Shown here in pieces: positions 36,206 to 48,120 of a stretch of 64,000 nucleotides of DNA. Under the pieces are notes generated by a model. That model ran no database searches. It saw only the letters and a program-made list of their open reading frames with translations, and was not told where the DNA came from. Origin of the DNA: Paraglaciecola algarum (GTDB taxonomy: Bacteria > Pseudomonadota > Gammaproteobacteria > Enterobacterales > Alteromonadaceae). The translations under genes were made by a program, and so were the position numbers. The DNA lies in NCBI RefSeq assembly GCF_021532655.1, contig NZ_JAKGAS010000007.1, positions 186,001 through 250,000 on the forward strand, in the 5' to 3' direction. Position 1 is the first letter of the stretch; the number at the start of each line of letters is the position of its first letter.

Positions 36206-36985
36206 ATGAGCGCGTCTGAAACTCCCGAGTCCCAACCTCAACAAGAACAAACCACTCACTTTGGTTTTAAACAGGTAGATAAAAACCAAAAAGTGAACAT
36301 GGTAAAAGATGTGTTTCAGTCTGTTGCGGCTAAATACGACATTATGAATGACCTTATGTCATTGGGTATTCATCGCTTGTGGAAGCGTTATACTATCGAC
36401 TGTAGTGGCGTTAGAGCTGGCCACAAGGTGTTAGATCTAGCTGGCGGAACTGGGGATTTAACCGCTAAATTTTCTAGAATTGTTGGCGAATCAGGACAAG
36501 TAATACTCGCCGATATTAACGATGCTATGTTAAAAGTCGGTCGGGATAAATTACGGGATAAAGGCATAGTAGGTAACGTTGAATACGTACAAGCTAATGC
36601 TGAAGAACTACCATTCCCTGACAATACTTTCGACATTATCACTATAGCTTTTGGTCTACGTAATGTCACAGACAAAGACAAAGCATTGGCTTCTATGTAC
36701 CGCGTGTTAAAACCAGGTGGGCGATTATTAGTGTTAGAGTTTTCTAAACCCAGCAACGAAATACTCAATAAAGTTTATGATACTTATTCATTTCATTTGT
36801 TACCTAAAATCGGCCAACTCGTAGCAAACGATGCAGACAGTTACCAATACTTAGCTGAATCTATTCGTATGCACCCTGAGCAAGAAGTCCTTAAAGGCAT
36901 GATGGAAAATGTCGGGTTTGAACAAACCACATATCATAACTTGACCGGTGGCATAGTTGCTTTACACCGAGGGTTTAAGTTTTAA
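36206..36985 (+). CDS. ubiE: bifunctional C-methyltransferase UbiE/MenG
   Basis: A 259-residue SAM-dependent methyltransferase that methylates 2-polyprenyl-6-methoxy-benzoquinol (ubiquinone) and demethylmenaquinol. I place the start at the ATG at 36206, preceded by AAGGAA. An upstream in-frame ATG at 36167 has no ribosome site. Signatures include [36 protein letters not shown] (SAM-binding motif I) and the C-terminal [12 protein letters not shown]. ubiJ starts 1 bp after the stop, the enteric ubiE-ubiJ-ubiB order. Confidence 0.96.
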   Translation: MSASETPESQPQQEQTTHFGFKQVDKNQKVNMVKDVFQSVAAKYDIMNDLMSLGIHRLWKRYTIDCSGVRAGHKVLDLAGGTGDLTAKFSRIVGESGQVILADINDAMLKVGRDKLRDKGIVGNVEYVQANAEELPFPDNTFDIITIAFGLRNVTDKDKALASMYRVLKPGGRLLVLEFSKPSNEILNKVYDTYSFHLLPKIGQLVANDADSYQYLAESIRMHPEQEVLKGMMENVGFEQTTYHNLTGGIVALHRGFKF

Positions 36986-36986
36986 C

Positions 36987-37646
36987 ATGCCATTACCGCA
37001 ACTTGTTACCTCAGGAATTGAATTAGCTTTGAATAAGGTTCTATTGCTCGATCCTGACAGTCAAGGGCGATTACGAAAATTATCTGGTCGTTCACTACAA
37101 GTGAAAGTTAACGAATTACCTTGGCCGCTAATGTTTAGCTTTTCAAGCCAAATTGATGTCCGAATTGCAAGCCAAGATCCACAAGACACAATTGCAGATT
37201 GTTTAATTGAATTAAACCTAGAAACCTTGCCCAAGTTAAAAGATAGCAGTCAACTAACTCAACTTATCCAACAAAAAAAACTAAATTTGATTGGCGATAT
37301 ATACGTCGCACAAACCTTTAGCTCGCTAATGAAAGACTTAGATATTGATTGGGAAGAACAGCTAGCAAAATACACTGGCGATGTGGTTGCTCACCAAACT
37401 TTTAGCAGTACAAAAACACTTTTCAAAAAAGCTAAATTTAATCTCGAGCAAACCGCTGAGAAACTAGCAGAAAACTTACGCCAACCTAATTCAGTCAGCA
37501 TTACTCAAAATGAAATGATTCTTTTTAGTGAGGATGTAAATGATTTACGCAGTCACACTGAACGCCTAGCAGCGAGAATTGCTAGATTAGAACAAACCGC
37601 CCAAATTAAAGCAGAGCAAAATCAAACCAAGGGATCAGCAAAGTAG
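36987..37646 (+). CDS. ubiJ: ubiquinone biosynthesis accessory factor UbiJ
   Basis: A 219-residue protein with an N-terminal SCP2-like lipid-binding domain (about 15-115) and a C-terminal coiled coil (about 180-219, [17 protein letters not shown]). UbiJ holds ubiquinone intermediates within the soluble Ubi metabolon, with UbiK. The start is the ATG at 36987. An upstream in-frame TTG inside ubiE is less likely. The stop overlaps the GTG start of ubiB by one base. Confidence 0.9.
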   Translation: MPLPQLVTSGIELALNKVLLLDPDSQGRLRKLSGRSLQVKVNELPWPLMFSFSSQIDVRIASQDPQDTIADCLIELNLETLPKLKDSSQLTQLIQQKKLNLIGDIYVAQTFSSLMKDLDIDWEEQLAKYTGDVVAHQTFSSTKTLFKKAKFNLEQTAEKLAENLRQPNSVSITQNEMILFSEDVNDLRSHTERLAARIARLEQTAQIKAEQNQTKGSAK

Positions 37647-39289
37647 TGAGAATATTTCGCCTATATCAGATAAATAAGGTCATGTTGCAACATGGTTTAG
37701 ATGAAATGATCCCGCCTAAATGGCTTCCTTGGTATGCCAAAATAGCCAGAAACACATTTTTTTGGCTAACAAATAAGCACAAAGACAAGTCCGAAGGCGC
37801 TCGGATTCGGTTAGCCCTGCAGACCCTAGGCCCAGTCTTTATAAAGTTTGGTCAAATGTTATCCACTCGTAAAGACTTGTTACCTCTAGACATAGCTAAA
37901 GAGCTTAGTATTCTCCAAGATCAAGTCGAACCATTTGACAGTGAACAAGCCCAACAAATTATTCGCCACGCTTTTGGCTTACAACGTATAGATCAATTGT
38001 TTAGTGAGTTTGATTCGACTCCACTGGCTTCTGCTTCAATAGCGCAGGTTCACTCGGCCAAGATCCAAGATAAAAACACGGGCCAAGATCAAGAGGTAGT
38101 AGTCAAGGTCATTCGACCTAACATCAAACAAACCATCCAATCCGACATTGAATTAATGCGTACCCTAGCGGGTGTGTTACAAAAGCTATTACCCGATGGT
38201 AAACGACTTCGCCCAGTTGAAGTGGTAGAGGAATACGAAAGAACCATTATCGATGAGTTAGACTTAACTCATGAAGCAGCGAATGGTATTCAATTTAAAC
38301 AAAACTTTGAAAACTCGCCAGCTTTGTATGTGCCTAAAATATACAGTGACTATTGCCATAAAAACGTCATGGTGATGGAGCGAATTTATGGCACCCCCAT
38401 TTCTGATATTGAACAACTCACCGCGCGAAATACTAACTTAAAACGTTTAGCCGAAAGGGGTGTTGAAGTATTTTTCACCCAAGTGTTTCGTGATAGCTTT
38501 TTCCATGCTGATATGCATCCAGGCAATATTTTTGTGGCCTATGATAATCCACAAGATCCACAATACATCACCATAGATTTTGGCATTGTTGGCACCCTAA
38601 CCCGTGAAGATAAACGTTACTTAGCTGAAAACTTTATCGCTTTTTTTAATAGTAACTACAGAAAAGTAGCCGAATTACATGTGGATTCAGGTTGGGTACC
38701 ATCAGACACAGACATAGACGATTTTGAAGCGTCTATTCGTAAAGTATGTGAACCTATTTTCAAAAAGCCATTAGCTGAAATTGAATTTAGCAATGTGTTG
38801 TTACAGCTTTTTAATACCGCTAGAAGATTCAACATGGTGATCCAGCCTCAACTGGTATTGCTACAAAAAACCTTATTGTACATTGAAGGCTTAGGCCGTC
38901 AGTTATACCCACAACTAGATTTGTGGCAAACAGCTAAACCTTTTTTAGAAAACTGGTTAAAAGAACAGATTGGCTTTAAAGCCATGTATAATAAAATTTA
39001 TGCCAACTTACCTTATTGGTCTGAAAAACTACCGGAAATCCCTGACCTAGTTTACGATTCGTTAAAACAAGTCAAAACCTTACCAGAACAACAAAGATTA
39101 CAATTTGAAAACCAACAAATTCAGCTTAAACAACAACATAAAAGTAGCCAATGCGTGATGGTGGGTTGCAGTTTAATTATTGTTGCTAGTATTTTACCGA
39201 TTTATCAAAACTCAATGTGGCCAAGCATTACTTGTGCAAGTGCAGGAGTGATATGTTGGTTGTTAGCTTGGAAAGTAAAAAAGCTATAG
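37646..39289 (+). CDS. ubiB: ubiquinone biosynthesis kinase-like protein UbiB
   Basis: A 547-residue atypical protein-kinase-like ATPase of the ABC1/ADCK family. It has the family KxGQ motif ([11 protein letters not shown], about 71-81), an alanine-rich nucleotide loop ([11 protein letters not shown]), VVKVIRP with the conserved lysine, [10 protein letters not shown] (catalytic loop) and DFGIVG (metal binding). Two C-terminal hydrophobic helices (about 507-545) anchor it in the inner membrane. It begins with GTG overlapping the ubiJ stop. It is thought to help extract quinone intermediates from the membrane. Confidence 0.95.
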   Translation: MRIFRLYQINKVMLQHGLDEMIPPKWLPWYAKIARNTFFWLTNKHKDKSEGARIRLALQTLGPVFIKFGQMLSTRKDLLPLDIAKELSILQDQVEPFDSEQAQQIIRHAFGLQRIDQLFSEFDSTPLASASIAQVHSAKIQDKNTGQDQEVVVKVIRPNIKQTIQSDIELMRTLAGVLQKLLPDGKRLRPVEVVEEYERTIIDELDLTHEAANGIQFKQNFENSPALYVPKIYSDYCHKNVMVMERIYGTPISDIEQLTARNTNLKRLAERGVEVFFTQVFRDSFFHADMHPGNIFVAYDNPQDPQYITIDFGIVGTLTREDKRYLAENFIAFFNSNYRKVAELHVDSGWVPSDTDIDDFEASIRKVCEPIFKKPLAEIEFSNVLLQLFNTARRFNMVIQPQLVLLQKTLLYIEGLGRQLYPQLDLWQTAKPFLENWLKEQIGFKAMYNKIYANLPYWSEKLPEIPDLVYDSLKQVKTLPEQQRLQFENQQIQLKQQHKSSQCVMVGCSLIIVASILPIYQNSMWPSITCASAGVICWLLAWKVKKL

Positions 39290-39328
39290 TTGCTGTGGTG
39301 GTCTGAGAAGTAAAAAGCTACAGTTTGC
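39273..39328. repeat. imperfect direct repeat spanning the ubiB stop
   Basis: AAGTAAAAAAGCTATAGTTGC (split as AAGTAAAAAAG + CTATAGTTGC, 39273-39293) recurs as AAGTAAAAAG + CTACAGTTTGC at 39308-39328, at the junction between ubiB and the opposing gene. It could be a duplication or insertion scar. Confidence 0.4.
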
Positions 39329-40247
39329 CAAAATAACCTTCAACCCTAAGTGCCATGCCATAAGAGGCTGAAAAACTTTCATCTCTGCGCCACAACACAA
39401 ATGGCTCCACCTCAAAAAACAACCATTCTCTTAATGCGTTTTTCCGCCACCTAGTACTAATTAGGTATTCTTCAATTCGATAATTAGGCTGACTTTTTCC
39501 TTCTAAATATACGCCAGTGATCAAAGCCGTTTCAGCATTTAACTGCTTAAGGTTTTGCACATTGTGCTGCCAAAACCAATCATTAGTCTTATCACGGTAA
39601 TAAAAATGGTTATTGAAACGAAATAAATCACTATCACTGATGTTATAACCAAATTGTCCTGTTATTTCTGCGCCCAAACCATCTTTCGAATAAAGATAAG
39701 CCGAGGTCTCCCACCTAAAGCTGGTTTTATCTGTCAGTTGATGGAAATTTCTATATCGACTTTTAGCAAAAATTTGCAGCTTACGTCCCACACCTATTCG
39801 ATGAGAAAAACCACTATCCGGTTTACTTTTCCAACGTAATGCTAAACTAAAACGATTTTTCTCCGAATAATCTTGATTCTGTAAAACATTTAGAGAATTG
39901 TCCGCTTGTTCATCGTCGTGATCTGACAAAATCACATCAACTCTATTTTTTAATTTAGGGAGTTTGAATCTAACTTTAAATCTTGTTTCGAATTCATTTA
40001 AGTCTCTAGTTCGTGGCTCCCAACCTAAACGAATTCTAGCCTCGCCTCTCGCTGAGCTATCAGTTGGAAAATCTTCTAAAGCAAAAAAGTTATCGAACCA
40101 CACAGCAGTCGATCCTACTGAGTCAACTAAGTTAGCATGCATAGAATCTAACCAAATGTAACTTTTTTCAGTTTGCTCGGCGTTCACAGGCCAAGTCAAT
40201 ACTATGCTCAACCAACAAACAATTATATTCTTCCGCGTTAGCTTCAA
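39318..40247 (-). CDS. exported hypothetical protein, probable beta-barrel
   Basis: I cannot name this 309-residue protein. It has a signal peptide (about 1-23), alternating polar/hydrophobic stretches with many aromatic residues (FRWETSAYLYS, RFNNHFYYRDK), and a C-terminus ending in a GYFGKL strand, all compatible with an outer-membrane beta-barrel. It is on the opposite strand between ubiB and tatA, two genes that are adjacent in E. coli. No partner gene is nearby. Confidence 0.6.
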   Translation of the reverse strand: MKLTRKNIIVCWLSIVLTWPVNAEQTEKSYIWLDSMHANLVDSVGSTAVWFDNFFALEDFPTDSSARGEARIRLGWEPRTRDLNEFETRFKVRFKLPKLKNRVDVILSDHDDEQADNSLNVLQNQDYSEKNRFSLALRWKSKPDSGFSHRIGVGRKLQIFAKSRYRNFHQLTDKTSFRWETSAYLYSKDGLGAEITGQFGYNISDSDLFRFNNHFYYRDKTNDWFWQHNVQNLKQLNAETALITGVYLEGKSQPNYRIEEYLISTRWRKNALREWLFFEVEPFVLWRRDESFSASYGMALRVEGYFGKL

Positions 40248-40342
40248 TGCTGATCCTAATAGTTAGTTGTCAAAAATCAGTTGTACTTCAAGAAGTAATA
40301 TAACTTTAGCAGGTAAGATGCCAGCCTTGCTGAAATTTCTAA

Positions 40343-40375
40343 TTAACCTGAGTTCATACATCGAACTTAGGTTAA
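40343..40375. repeat. 13-bp inverted repeat upstream of the tat operon
   Basis: TTAACCTGAGTTC (40343-40355) and GAACTTAGGTTAA (40363-40375) are inverted copies with one G-T mismatch and a 7-nt centre. It lies in the divergent region before tatA, where no transcript should end. It could be an operator or a hairpin in the leader of an unseen transcript. Confidence 0.5.
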
Positions 40376-40434
40376 GTAAGCCTTATCAATTAAAACTATG
40401 ATAAATAAATTTACAGTTTAACTCATCAAATCCA

Positions 40435-40462
40435 GTGACCTTTGGTTGAAGAAACGTATAAT
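40435..40462 (+). promoter_or_regulatory. sigma-70 promoter of the tat operon
   Basis: GTGACC (40435-40440, 4/6 match to -35), a 16-nt spacer and a perfect TATAAT (40457-40462) lie 30 bp before the tatA ATG. Confidence 0.6.
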
Positions 40463-40491
40463 GAGTCAGATTAAAAAATTTGGAGTATTTT

Positions 40492-40752
40492 ATGTTTGGC
40501 ATTAGTCCAATGCAGCTATTAATTATCTTAGCAATAGTGGTTTTATTATTCGGAACAAAAAAGTTACGTGGCATGGGTAGTGACTTAGGCGGCGCTTTAA
40601 AAGGTTTTAAAAAGGCCATGAGTGACGATGAAAAAGACGCTGACTTCGAAAAAACAGAAAAAAAATCGGATGAAAAGGTTGAAGACAAATCATCAGATAC
40701 AGCTGCAACAGCAACTCAACAACCTAAGAGCGAACAAAAAGAGTCTAATTAA
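40492..40752 (+). CDS. tatA: Sec-independent translocase subunit TatA
   Basis: An 86-residue protein with one N-terminal transmembrane helix ([15 protein letters not shown]), the hinge [23 protein letters not shown] and an acidic C-terminal tail. TatA oligomers form the conducting part of the twin-arginine translocase. The start is the ATG at 40492, with GGAG 6 bp upstream. A TTG at 40480 is in frame but would add MEYF and include the ribosome site. The stop overlaps tatB by one base. Confidence 0.95.
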   Translation: MFGISPMQLLIILAIVVLLFGTKKLRGMGSDLGGALKGFKKAMSDDEKDADFEKTEKKSDEKVEDKSSDTAATATQQPKSEQKESN

Positions 40753-41051
40753 TGTTTGATATTGGCTTTTTTGAAATACTGATTATTGGAGTATTAGCCT
40801 TGGTTGTTCTAGGTCCTGAAAGGTTGCCCGGTGCAGTGCGTTCAACCATGAAAACCATTCGTGGTATTAAAGGTATGGCCAATGGCTTCAAACAAGAAGT
40901 CGAGCAGCAATTTAAGATCCATGAACTACACGAAAACCTCAAAAAAGCCGAGCAACAAAATTTAGAAAACCTGTCTCCTGAATTACAAGAGTCTGTTGAC
41001 GAACTTCGTAATGCAGCCAAGTCTGTACAAAAACCGTATTCAAAAGAGTAA
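40752..41051 (+). CDS. tatB: Sec-independent translocase subunit TatB
   Basis: A 99-residue protein with an N-terminal transmembrane helix containing the TatB-specific glutamate ([20 protein letters not shown]) and an amphipathic helix rich in Lys/Glu. With TatC it forms the receptor for twin-arginine signal peptides. It is shorter than E. coli TatB (171), with most of the loss in the variable tail. It is coupled to tatA by a TAATG overlap. Confidence 0.95.
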   Translation: MFDIGFFEILIIGVLALVVLGPERLPGAVRSTMKTIRGIKGMANGFKQEVEQQFKIHELHENLKKAEQQNLENLSPELQESVDELRNAAKSVQKPYSKE

Positions 41052-41127
41052 TTAACCTTGAGCAACACACAAAAGAATACAAATATTCGCTACAGACGTA
41101 TCTTGTGTCGAATTCGGATTAACTAAT

Positions 41128-41877
41128 ATGTCAGAACCAAACAGCTTAGTTGCTCATTTGATTGAGCTAAGAAGTCGTGTATTAAAAGCCTTCTTAAGCA
41201 TATTTGTAGTATTTTTGTGCCTAGTTTACTTTGCTCAAGACCTTTATCATTGGTTGGCTACACCTTTGTTAGATACCCTACCTGAACATGCTGAAATGAT
41301 AGCCACAGATGTGGCCTCGCCATTTTTTGCTCCCTTTAAATTAACTATGGTGTTATCTTTTTTTATTGCCATCCCTATGGTCTTTTATCAAGTTTGGGGA
41401 TTTGTAGCCCCAGGTTTATATAAAAATGAAAAACGTTTGGTTGCGCCGCTACTTTTCTCAAGCACTTTGTTATTTTATTTGGGGATGGCCTTTGCCTACT
41501 ATGTAGTTTTTCCATTAGCTTTTGCCTTTTTTACTAGCGTAGCCCCCGAAGGGGTGGTTATTAATACCGACATCAGTAGTTACCTAAATTTTGTACTAAA
41601 AATATTTTTTGCTTTTGGTTTATCTTTCGAAATTCCTGTGGCCATAGTGCTTATGTGTTGGACGGGCATGACTACACCAGAAGCCCTAAGAGCTAAGCGG
41701 CCTTATGTAATAGTTGGCGCATTTGTGGTCGGAATGTTACTCACACCACCAGACATAATTTCGCAAACACTCCTGGCTATTCCAATGTGGATACTATACG
41801 AATTTGGCATTATTGTTGGCAGTGTGTACTCACGTCGGAAACCAGACGAAATTAACGAAGAACAAGAACTAGACTAA
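41128..41877 (+). CDS. tatC: Sec-independent translocase subunit TatC
   Basis: A 249-residue inner-membrane protein with six transmembrane helices. It has the N-terminal [16 protein letters not shown] and the conserved FxxP region ([16 protein letters not shown]) plus the periplasmic PEGV loop. [16 protein letters not shown] contains the glutamate needed for signal-peptide binding. It is 76 bp downstream of tatB. Confidence 0.97.
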   Translation: MSEPNSLVAHLIELRSRVLKAFLSIFVVFLCLVYFAQDLYHWLATPLLDTLPEHAEMIATDVASPFFAPFKLTMVLSFFIAIPMVFYQVWGFVAPGLYKNEKRLVAPLLFSSTLLFYLGMAFAYYVVFPLAFAFFTSVAPEGVVINTDISSYLNFVLKIFFAFGLSFEIPVAIVLMCWTGMTTPEALRAKRPYVIVGAFVVGMLLTPPDIISQTLLAIPMWILYEFGIIVGSVYSRRKPDEINEEQELD

Positions 41878-41954
41878 ACTTTTAATAAAAACGTTAGTCT
41901 TCTTGCGGTTCCTATTAACAGTTATAAAACACTTCCTGATGAGAATGACGGCTT

Positions 41955-42755
41955 ATGAATTGGTGTGATATTGGAGTCAACTTTACCGACAAAAGGCTTG
42001 AATTAGAGCCAGTATTAGCCCGTTCATTCAAATCTAATGTCAACCAAATTATCATCACAGGCACGTCAATCCCTAGTAGCTTAAAGGCCGTTGAGTTAGC
42101 TAGCGCTTATCCAAAACACTTATATTCAACGGCCGGTGTGCACCCCCATCATGCCAGTGAATTTAGCCAAGAAACTGTCAAACAATTAAAACAGTTAGCC
42201 AACAATTCACTAGTAGTGGCTATTGGCGAATGTGGACTGGATTTTAATCGTAATTTTTCAACGCCTGAACAACAAGTTTATGCTTTTGAACAACAACTAC
42301 AACTAGCTTGCGAATTACAACTACCGGTTTTTTTACACGAGCGTGACGCATTCGATACCCAAATCGAAATATTAAGTAAATACCAAAATAATTTAGTTGG
42401 TGGTGTGGCCCATTGTTTTACCGGTAATCAGCATCAAATGCTGCAGTATCTAGAGTTAGGTTTTTATATCGGTATTACTGGCTGGGTTTGCGATCTTAAA
42501 AGAGGCACAGACCTACGAGATGCAATCACTTCATTACCTTTAGAGCGCCTTTTATTAGAAACTGATGCACCATATCTGCGGCCTAAAGGGTTAGCTAATA
42601 ATAGAAAACTCGACAAAGGTAATAACGAGCCAGCTTATTTACCTTTTATTGCTCAACAAGTAGCTGATTTAATGCAAGTTGACTTAACTGTATTAAACCA
42701 AGCCAGTTTAAACAACACCCAGCAACTTTTTGGCCTTGCTGGGATAGATAATTAA
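41955..42755 (+). CDS. tatD: TatD family metal-dependent deoxyribonuclease
   Basis: A 266-residue TIM-barrel nuclease of the TatD family with metal ligands in VHPHHA, AIGECGLDFNRNFS, FLHERDAF, AHCFTG and LLETDAPYLRP. The usual N-terminal D-x-H-x-H is changed to DIGVNFTD, the type seen in E. coli TatD itself. TatD is a 3'-5' DNA exonuclease linked to repair of oxidative damage and is not needed for Tat transport. It is followed 1 bp later by a diguanylate cyclase. Confidence 0.93.
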   Translation: MNWCDIGVNFTDKRLELEPVLARSFKSNVNQIIITGTSIPSSLKAVELASAYPKHLYSTAGVHPHHASEFSQETVKQLKQLANNSLVVAIGECGLDFNRNFSTPEQQVYAFEQQLQLACELQLPVFLHERDAFDTQIEILSKYQNNLVGGVAHCFTGNQHQMLQYLELGFYIGITGWVCDLKRGTDLRDAITSLPLERLLLETDAPYLRPKGLANNRKLDKGNNEPAYLPFIAQQVADLMQVDLTVLNQASLNNTQQLFGLAGIDN

Positions 42756-42756
42756 T

Positions 42757-44178
42757 ATGCAATCCCAGCCTTTCAAGCTTTCTTTACCCAAACAGAGATT
42801 AACTATTATTGGGGTTAGTATCACTCTAGCTATTACTGGTTTTAGTATGATGTGGAGCAGTCAAGAAAGCTTTATTTTAGGTTTATTTTTTGGCTTATTA
42901 GTCGCTTTGGGTTTAACTAACTTTTTTACTTATCTCTATACCCAGTCTTTCAGGTTCTTAATTTACAGCTCACTCATTCTATTTTGGGGCTTAACTTTGG
43001 CCTCATTTTATGAGCTGGGAGATAAACATATTTGGTCTGATATAGGTTGGTTACGGCTGCATTCACTCGGCCTTTTCCTAACCTTAAGTTTATGCCTAAG
43101 TTTGTTATTTAGTTACTTTTTGCTAAATGTGGCACGCTATAGTCAGTTACTAAGTTTGCTGTTTAAGCTAATGGCGATTTTAGTGCTGATAAACTTTGTA
43201 GCTAGCTTTTTTCTCGCTGATGGCACCATCAGCTTAGCTTTATTATCGACTTTAATTTTAACCAAGCTGCTACTCGTATTCACTGGGGGATGGTTATGGA
43301 AAAAAAGAGTTCCACTTGCCAAAAATTATACAATTTCCTGGTTAATCTTATCAGTTGGAATTTGCCTAATCTGCCTACCCCATATAGCAAATCTTCACAT
43401 TTCAGAGACAATTTTACTGCTCGCTTTGGTGATAAAATCTAGCTTACTAACCATGATGTTAATTTTACATTATCATCAAGAAAAACAGAGTATTCTTCGA
43501 GAAAAAGTCGACACTCTTGAACAATTGAATCAATCCTATCAAGCACAAACGGCTCAGCAAAATGAAGAACAAACGTCTACCCATGATCTAGAGTACAAAG
43601 TGCAAGAACGTACGCTAGAACTCGAAATAGCGCTACGAGAATTATCAGAAAAAAACCAAGAGTTGGAACAAAGAAACACTTTAGATGCTTTAACCGGTAT
43701 ACGTAACCGCAGTTATTTCGATAAAAAGTACCAAGCAGAAACACGCAGAAGTAGGCGTGAGCAAACTAAACTTTCTATCGTGATGTTAGACATAGATCAT
43801 TTTAAAAATGTAAATGACCAGCATGGCCACTTAGTAGGTGATGAATGTATAAAAACCGTAGCCCAAACCATTCAAAATGCCCTTAAACGCCCCAGTGATG
43901 ACGTCTGCCGTTATGGTGGTGAAGAGTTTGCACTCATACTGCCCAATACAGAGTTAGCAGGCGCGATGAATTTAGTGGAACAAATTAGACTTGATATCGC
44001 TAATACCCCTATAAATATTGATGATCTTAATGTGAAAATTACCGTTAGTGCCGGCATTGCCACAGCCATTGCAGAACAAGACGAAGATTCAATATTAGCT
44101 TTAGCTGATAAACAATTGTATAAAGCTAAAAACTCCGGCAGAAACAAAGTGTTAGGTAGTGAGTTAAGTAGCTCGTAA
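42757..44178 (+). CDS. 7TM-type diguanylate cyclase (GGEEF)
   Basis: A 473-residue protein with seven hydrophobic helices (about 15-245) resembling the 7TMR-DISM membrane module without its usual periplasmic domain. A coiled coil (about 250-305) and a GGDEF domain (about 310-470) follow. The active-site signature is GGEEF at about 387-391, preceded by the inhibitory I-site RPSD five residues upstream, so it should synthesise c-di-GMP with product feedback. It begins one base after tatD and is probably co-transcribed with it. Confidence 0.9.
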   Translation: MQSQPFKLSLPKQRLTIIGVSITLAITGFSMMWSSQESFILGLFFGLLVALGLTNFFTYLYTQSFRFLIYSSLILFWGLTLASFYELGDKHIWSDIGWLRLHSLGLFLTLSLCLSLLFSYFLLNVARYSQLLSLLFKLMAILVLINFVASFFLADGTISLALLSTLILTKLLLVFTGGWLWKKRVPLAKNYTISWLILSVGICLICLPHIANLHISETILLLALVIKSSLLTMMLILHYHQEKQSILREKVDTLEQLNQSYQAQTAQQNEEQTSTHDLEYKVQERTLELEIALRELSEKNQELEQRNTLDALTGIRNRSYFDKKYQAETRRSRREQTKLSIVMLDIDHFKNVNDQHGHLVGDECIKTVAQTIQNALKRPSDDVCRYGGEEFALILPNTELAGAMNLVEQIRLDIANTPINIDDLNVKITVSAGIATAIAEQDEDSILALADKQLYKAKNSGRNKVLGSELSSS

Positions 44179-44185
44179 TTCATAA

Positions 44186-45211
<1,026 letters not shown>

Positions 45212-45238
45212 CTATAATCCACGGCAGTACTGATAGAG

Positions 45239-46759
45239 CTAGAAACATTCCAGTTTCCAGCCGACTTTGTGTTGCTGCCACTTTTCATTAGCAAGTTCAG
45301 CATCAATTAAAGGATGAGATTTTAACCAAGTTCCTGGGAAAGTAAGCACCCACTCTTGTTCATTAACCTTTAAATCAAACTGAGCTAATAGATGGTCTTT
45401 ACGTCGAATAGATAAAATACAAGCTAGGCGTAAAATACGAGTAAGAATATGTAAAGCATGACGTACATCAGGATGAAATGATTCAAAAGTACTTAATTGA
45501 ATTTCTTGCCTATGACTTTGCACTAAGGCTTTAATGCCCTGAACCTGCTGTTGAGTGTACCCCACCATAGGTAGATAACTTAAAATATAGGCACCATGTT
45601 TATGATGTTGTTTATATTCGATATGCATGCCCAATTCACTTAACATTGATGCCGCGATCAACATGGGCTCACAATCCACTTTAGTTAACTCAAGTTGTTT
45701 TTGCACTTGTTTAAATAGAGCCAAAGCTAGATTTTTCACTCGATTAGCATGTTCTGCTTCTATGTGAAACCTTTCAATAATTTGCTCTAAAGTTTGCGTT
45801 CTACGGTCATTTTGTTGCATGTTATCTAACATGCCGTAGATAAGCCCCTCTCTTAGCGCTCCGCCAGAGATCTGCATTTCTTGAATGTGAAGCTGTTCAA
45901 ATAAGGCAATCAGAATGGCTAACCCACTTGGAAAAATTGCTCGCCGAGCTTCTGTTAACCCTTCAATTTCCAATTCTTCGATTGATACACAGTCGATACA
46001 TTGTTGTTTTAAGTTGTGCAAATAATCTAAACGAATAGAGTCACTTATGCCTTGAGTAACCAAGATTTCAGTAATAGCTTGTGGTGTACCAGATGCACCT
46101 AAACACTGCTGCCAATTAAAGTTTAAAAAGTCATCAACTACAGGGGCTAATAAAGACTTAGCGTATCCGATCGCTTTCTCGAAAGCTTGCTCGGTAATAT
46201 TTCCGTCAGAAAAAAATCGCTCTTTGAAAGTGACACACCCCATATTCATACTTACTAAATGAATAGGCTTCATGTCATTGCCAACAATCACTTCAGTGCT
46301 AGCGCCACCTATATCAATCACCAAGGAATTGCCTTGATTGGCAGAAGTATAGGCTACTCCTAAATAGATTTGACGAGCTTCTTCTTCGCCATCTATAACG
46401 TTTAATTTATGATTTAAGATCTTTTCCGCTTCAGCAATAAAAACATCGGCATTTTTGGCTAAACGTAAAGTGGCGGTACCCACTATTTTAATGTTAGATA
46501 AAGGAATATCTTGCAGTCGTTCAGCAAACACCCGTAAGCAATTCCAGCCTCGCTCTAGACTGGCTTGGTCGAGCATCATATTTTCATCTAAGCCCGCGGC
46601 TAAACGCACTTTTTGTTTTACTTTTCCAATAATATGTACACATCCCGCAGACACTCTAACTACTACCATATGAAAACTGTTAGAGCCTAGGTCTACTGCG
46701 GCATACAATTGCTCTGGTTGAGCAAAGGGAACGACTGTTTCTATATTATTTTTATTCAT
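45239..46759 (-). CDS. gppA: Ppx/GppA family phosphatase
   Basis: A 506-residue protein with the actin-like ASKHA fold ([55 protein letters not shown]) and a C-terminal HD-like helical domain. Family members hydrolyse polyphosphate (Ppx) or pppGpp (GppA). Its position just downstream of rhlB matches E. coli gppA, so I favour that name, but activity cannot be told from sequence. Its ATG overlaps the rhlB stop by 4 bases (ATGA). Confidence 0.88.
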   Translation of the reverse strand: MNKNNIETVVPFAQPEQLYAAVDLGSNSFHMVVVRVSAGCVHIIGKVKQKVRLAAGLDENMMLDQASLERGWNCLRVFAERLQDIPLSNIKIVGTATLRLAKNADVFIAEAEKILNHKLNVIDGEEEARQIYLGVAYTSANQGNSLVIDIGGASTEVIVGNDMKPIHLVSMNMGCVTFKERFFSDGNITEQAFEKAIGYAKSLLAPVVDDFLNFNWQQCLGASGTPQAITEILVTQGISDSIRLDYLHNLKQQCIDCVSIEELEIEGLTEARRAIFPSGLAILIALFEQLHIQEMQISGGALREGLIYGMLDNMQQNDRRTQTLEQIIERFHIEAEHANRVKNLALALFKQVQKQLELTKVDCEPMLIAASMLSELGMHIEYKQHHKHGAYILSYLPMVGYTQQQVQGIKALVQSHRQEIQLSTFESFHPDVRHALHILTRILRLACILSIRRKDHLLAQFDLKVNEQEWVLTFPGTWLKSHPLIDAELANEKWQQHKVGWKLECF

Positions 46760-48018
46760 CTATTTCGATTTGGGCGAGGTCCTGAATGACGTTTTTGGTG
46801 GCTTCGGCCACTTTGCATTCGTTTTTTAAATCTTGGTTTAGGTGGCTCAACATCCCGAATTAAATCATTGGGGTTGTATTCCGTCACTGGAATAGAGTGT
46901 TGTACATATTCTTCAATGGCAGGCAAGTTCAATGAATATTTTTCACACGCAAAACTAATAGAGGTTCCGCTTTGACCCGCTCGGCCAGTACGACCAATTC
47001 TGTGCACATAGTCTTCTGCATCGTCAGGTAAATCATAATTAAACACATGGCTCACCGACGCAATATGTAACCCGCGAGCGGCAACATCAGTAGCCACCAA
47101 AATATCAATGCCACCAGAAGTGAAATTTTCTAATATTTTGAGACGTTTATTTTGTGGTACATCACCACTCAACAAACCAACTCTGTGATTATCTGCTTCT
47201 AACCAATCCGATACTCTTTCGCAGCTATGTTTTGTGTTGGCAAAAACAATGGCTTTTTCCGGCCATTCTTCTTCCATCAAAGTTAACAACAAATAAGGTT
47301 TATCTTCGTCAGATGGATAGAACAATTCTTCTTTTACCCGCTCTGCGGTTTTGCGTTCTGGTTCAATTTGCACATGAGTTGGATTATCCATGTGCTCATA
47401 AGCCAATTCCTGCACTCGATAAGACAAAGTAGCCGAAAACAACATGCTCAAACGCTCTGTAGGTTTAGGCATTCTGCGGAATAAATAACGTATATCTTTG
47501 ATAAAACCTAAATCAAACATGCGATCAGCTTCATCTAACACTGCGACTTGAATATTATCTAGTGAAAAGATGTTCTGTTTATAATAATCAATGATGCGCC
47601 CTGTGGTGCCAATAATAATATCTACACCTTCTTGTAACTTTTCACGTTGACTTTGATAACCCTCGCCCCCATAAATGAGTCCAAGTGACAAACCCGTGTG
47701 TTTGCTTAGTAATTCAGCGTCATTAAAAATTTGCACAGCAAGTTCACGGGTTGGCGCCATGATAATTGCCCTAGGCTGACGTTTTGAGTCTTGTTGGTTA
47801 GTTAACAAATAGTGAAAAGTAGCAACCAAAAATGCAATGGTTTTACCGGTTCCCGTTTGTGCCTGACCTGCAATGTCATTACCTTCTAAAAGTGGAGGTA
47901 AGCTCAAAGCTTGAATAGGGGTACAATGGTTAAAGTTTGCGGCCGATAAAGCCTCAATAACCTGCGGATGAATGGCTAAGTCTGAAAAATGTGTTTCGGT
48001 TAAATGTGTTGTTTGCAT
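46756..48018 (-). CDS. rhlB: DEAD-box ATP-dependent RNA helicase RhlB
   Basis: A 420-residue DEAD-box helicase with the Q motif ([10 protein letters not shown]), Walker [20 protein letters not shown], and the C-terminal HRIGRTGR, then a basic tail ([19 protein letters not shown]). RhlB unwinds structured RNA for the RNase E degradosome. It is divergent from trxA with gppA downstream, the same arrangement as in E. coli. Confidence 0.94.
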   Translation of the reverse strand: MQTTHLTETHFSDLAIHPQVIEALSAANFNHCTPIQALSLPPLLEGNDIAGQAQTGTGKTIAFLVATFHYLLTNQQDSKRQPRAIIMAPTRELAVQIFNDAELLSKHTGLSLGLIYGGEGYQSQREKLQEGVDIIIGTTGRIIDYYKQNIFSLDNIQVAVLDEADRMFDLGFIKDIRYLFRRMPKPTERLSMLFSATLSYRVQELAYEHMDNPTHVQIEPERKTAERVKEELFYPSDEDKPYLLLTLMEEEWPEKAIVFANTKHSCERVSDWLEADNHRVGLLSGDVPQNKRLKILENFTSGGIDILVATDVAARGLHIASVSHVFNYDLPDDAEDYVHRIGRTGRAGQSGTSISFACEKYSLNLPAIEEYVQHSIPVTEYNPNDLIRDVEPPKPRFKKRMQSGRSHQKRHSGPRPNRNR

Positions 48019-48075
48019 AGCTTATAGCTTATCATTGCTTGCATTAAAAACCAGTTTCTATATAACAATCATTAA

Positions 48076-48098
48076 TACGTTGAAGTTATATCAACGTA
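48076..48098. promoter_or_regulatory. inverted repeat between rhlB and trxA
   Basis: TACGTTGA (48076-48083) and TCAACGTA (48091-48098) form a perfect 8-bp dyad with a 7-nt centre in the 102-bp divergent region. It may be an operator for trxA or rhlB. I do not recognise the factor. Confidence 0.35.
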
Positions 48099-48120
48099 AG
48101 AAAAAATTACGGAGAAAAAA

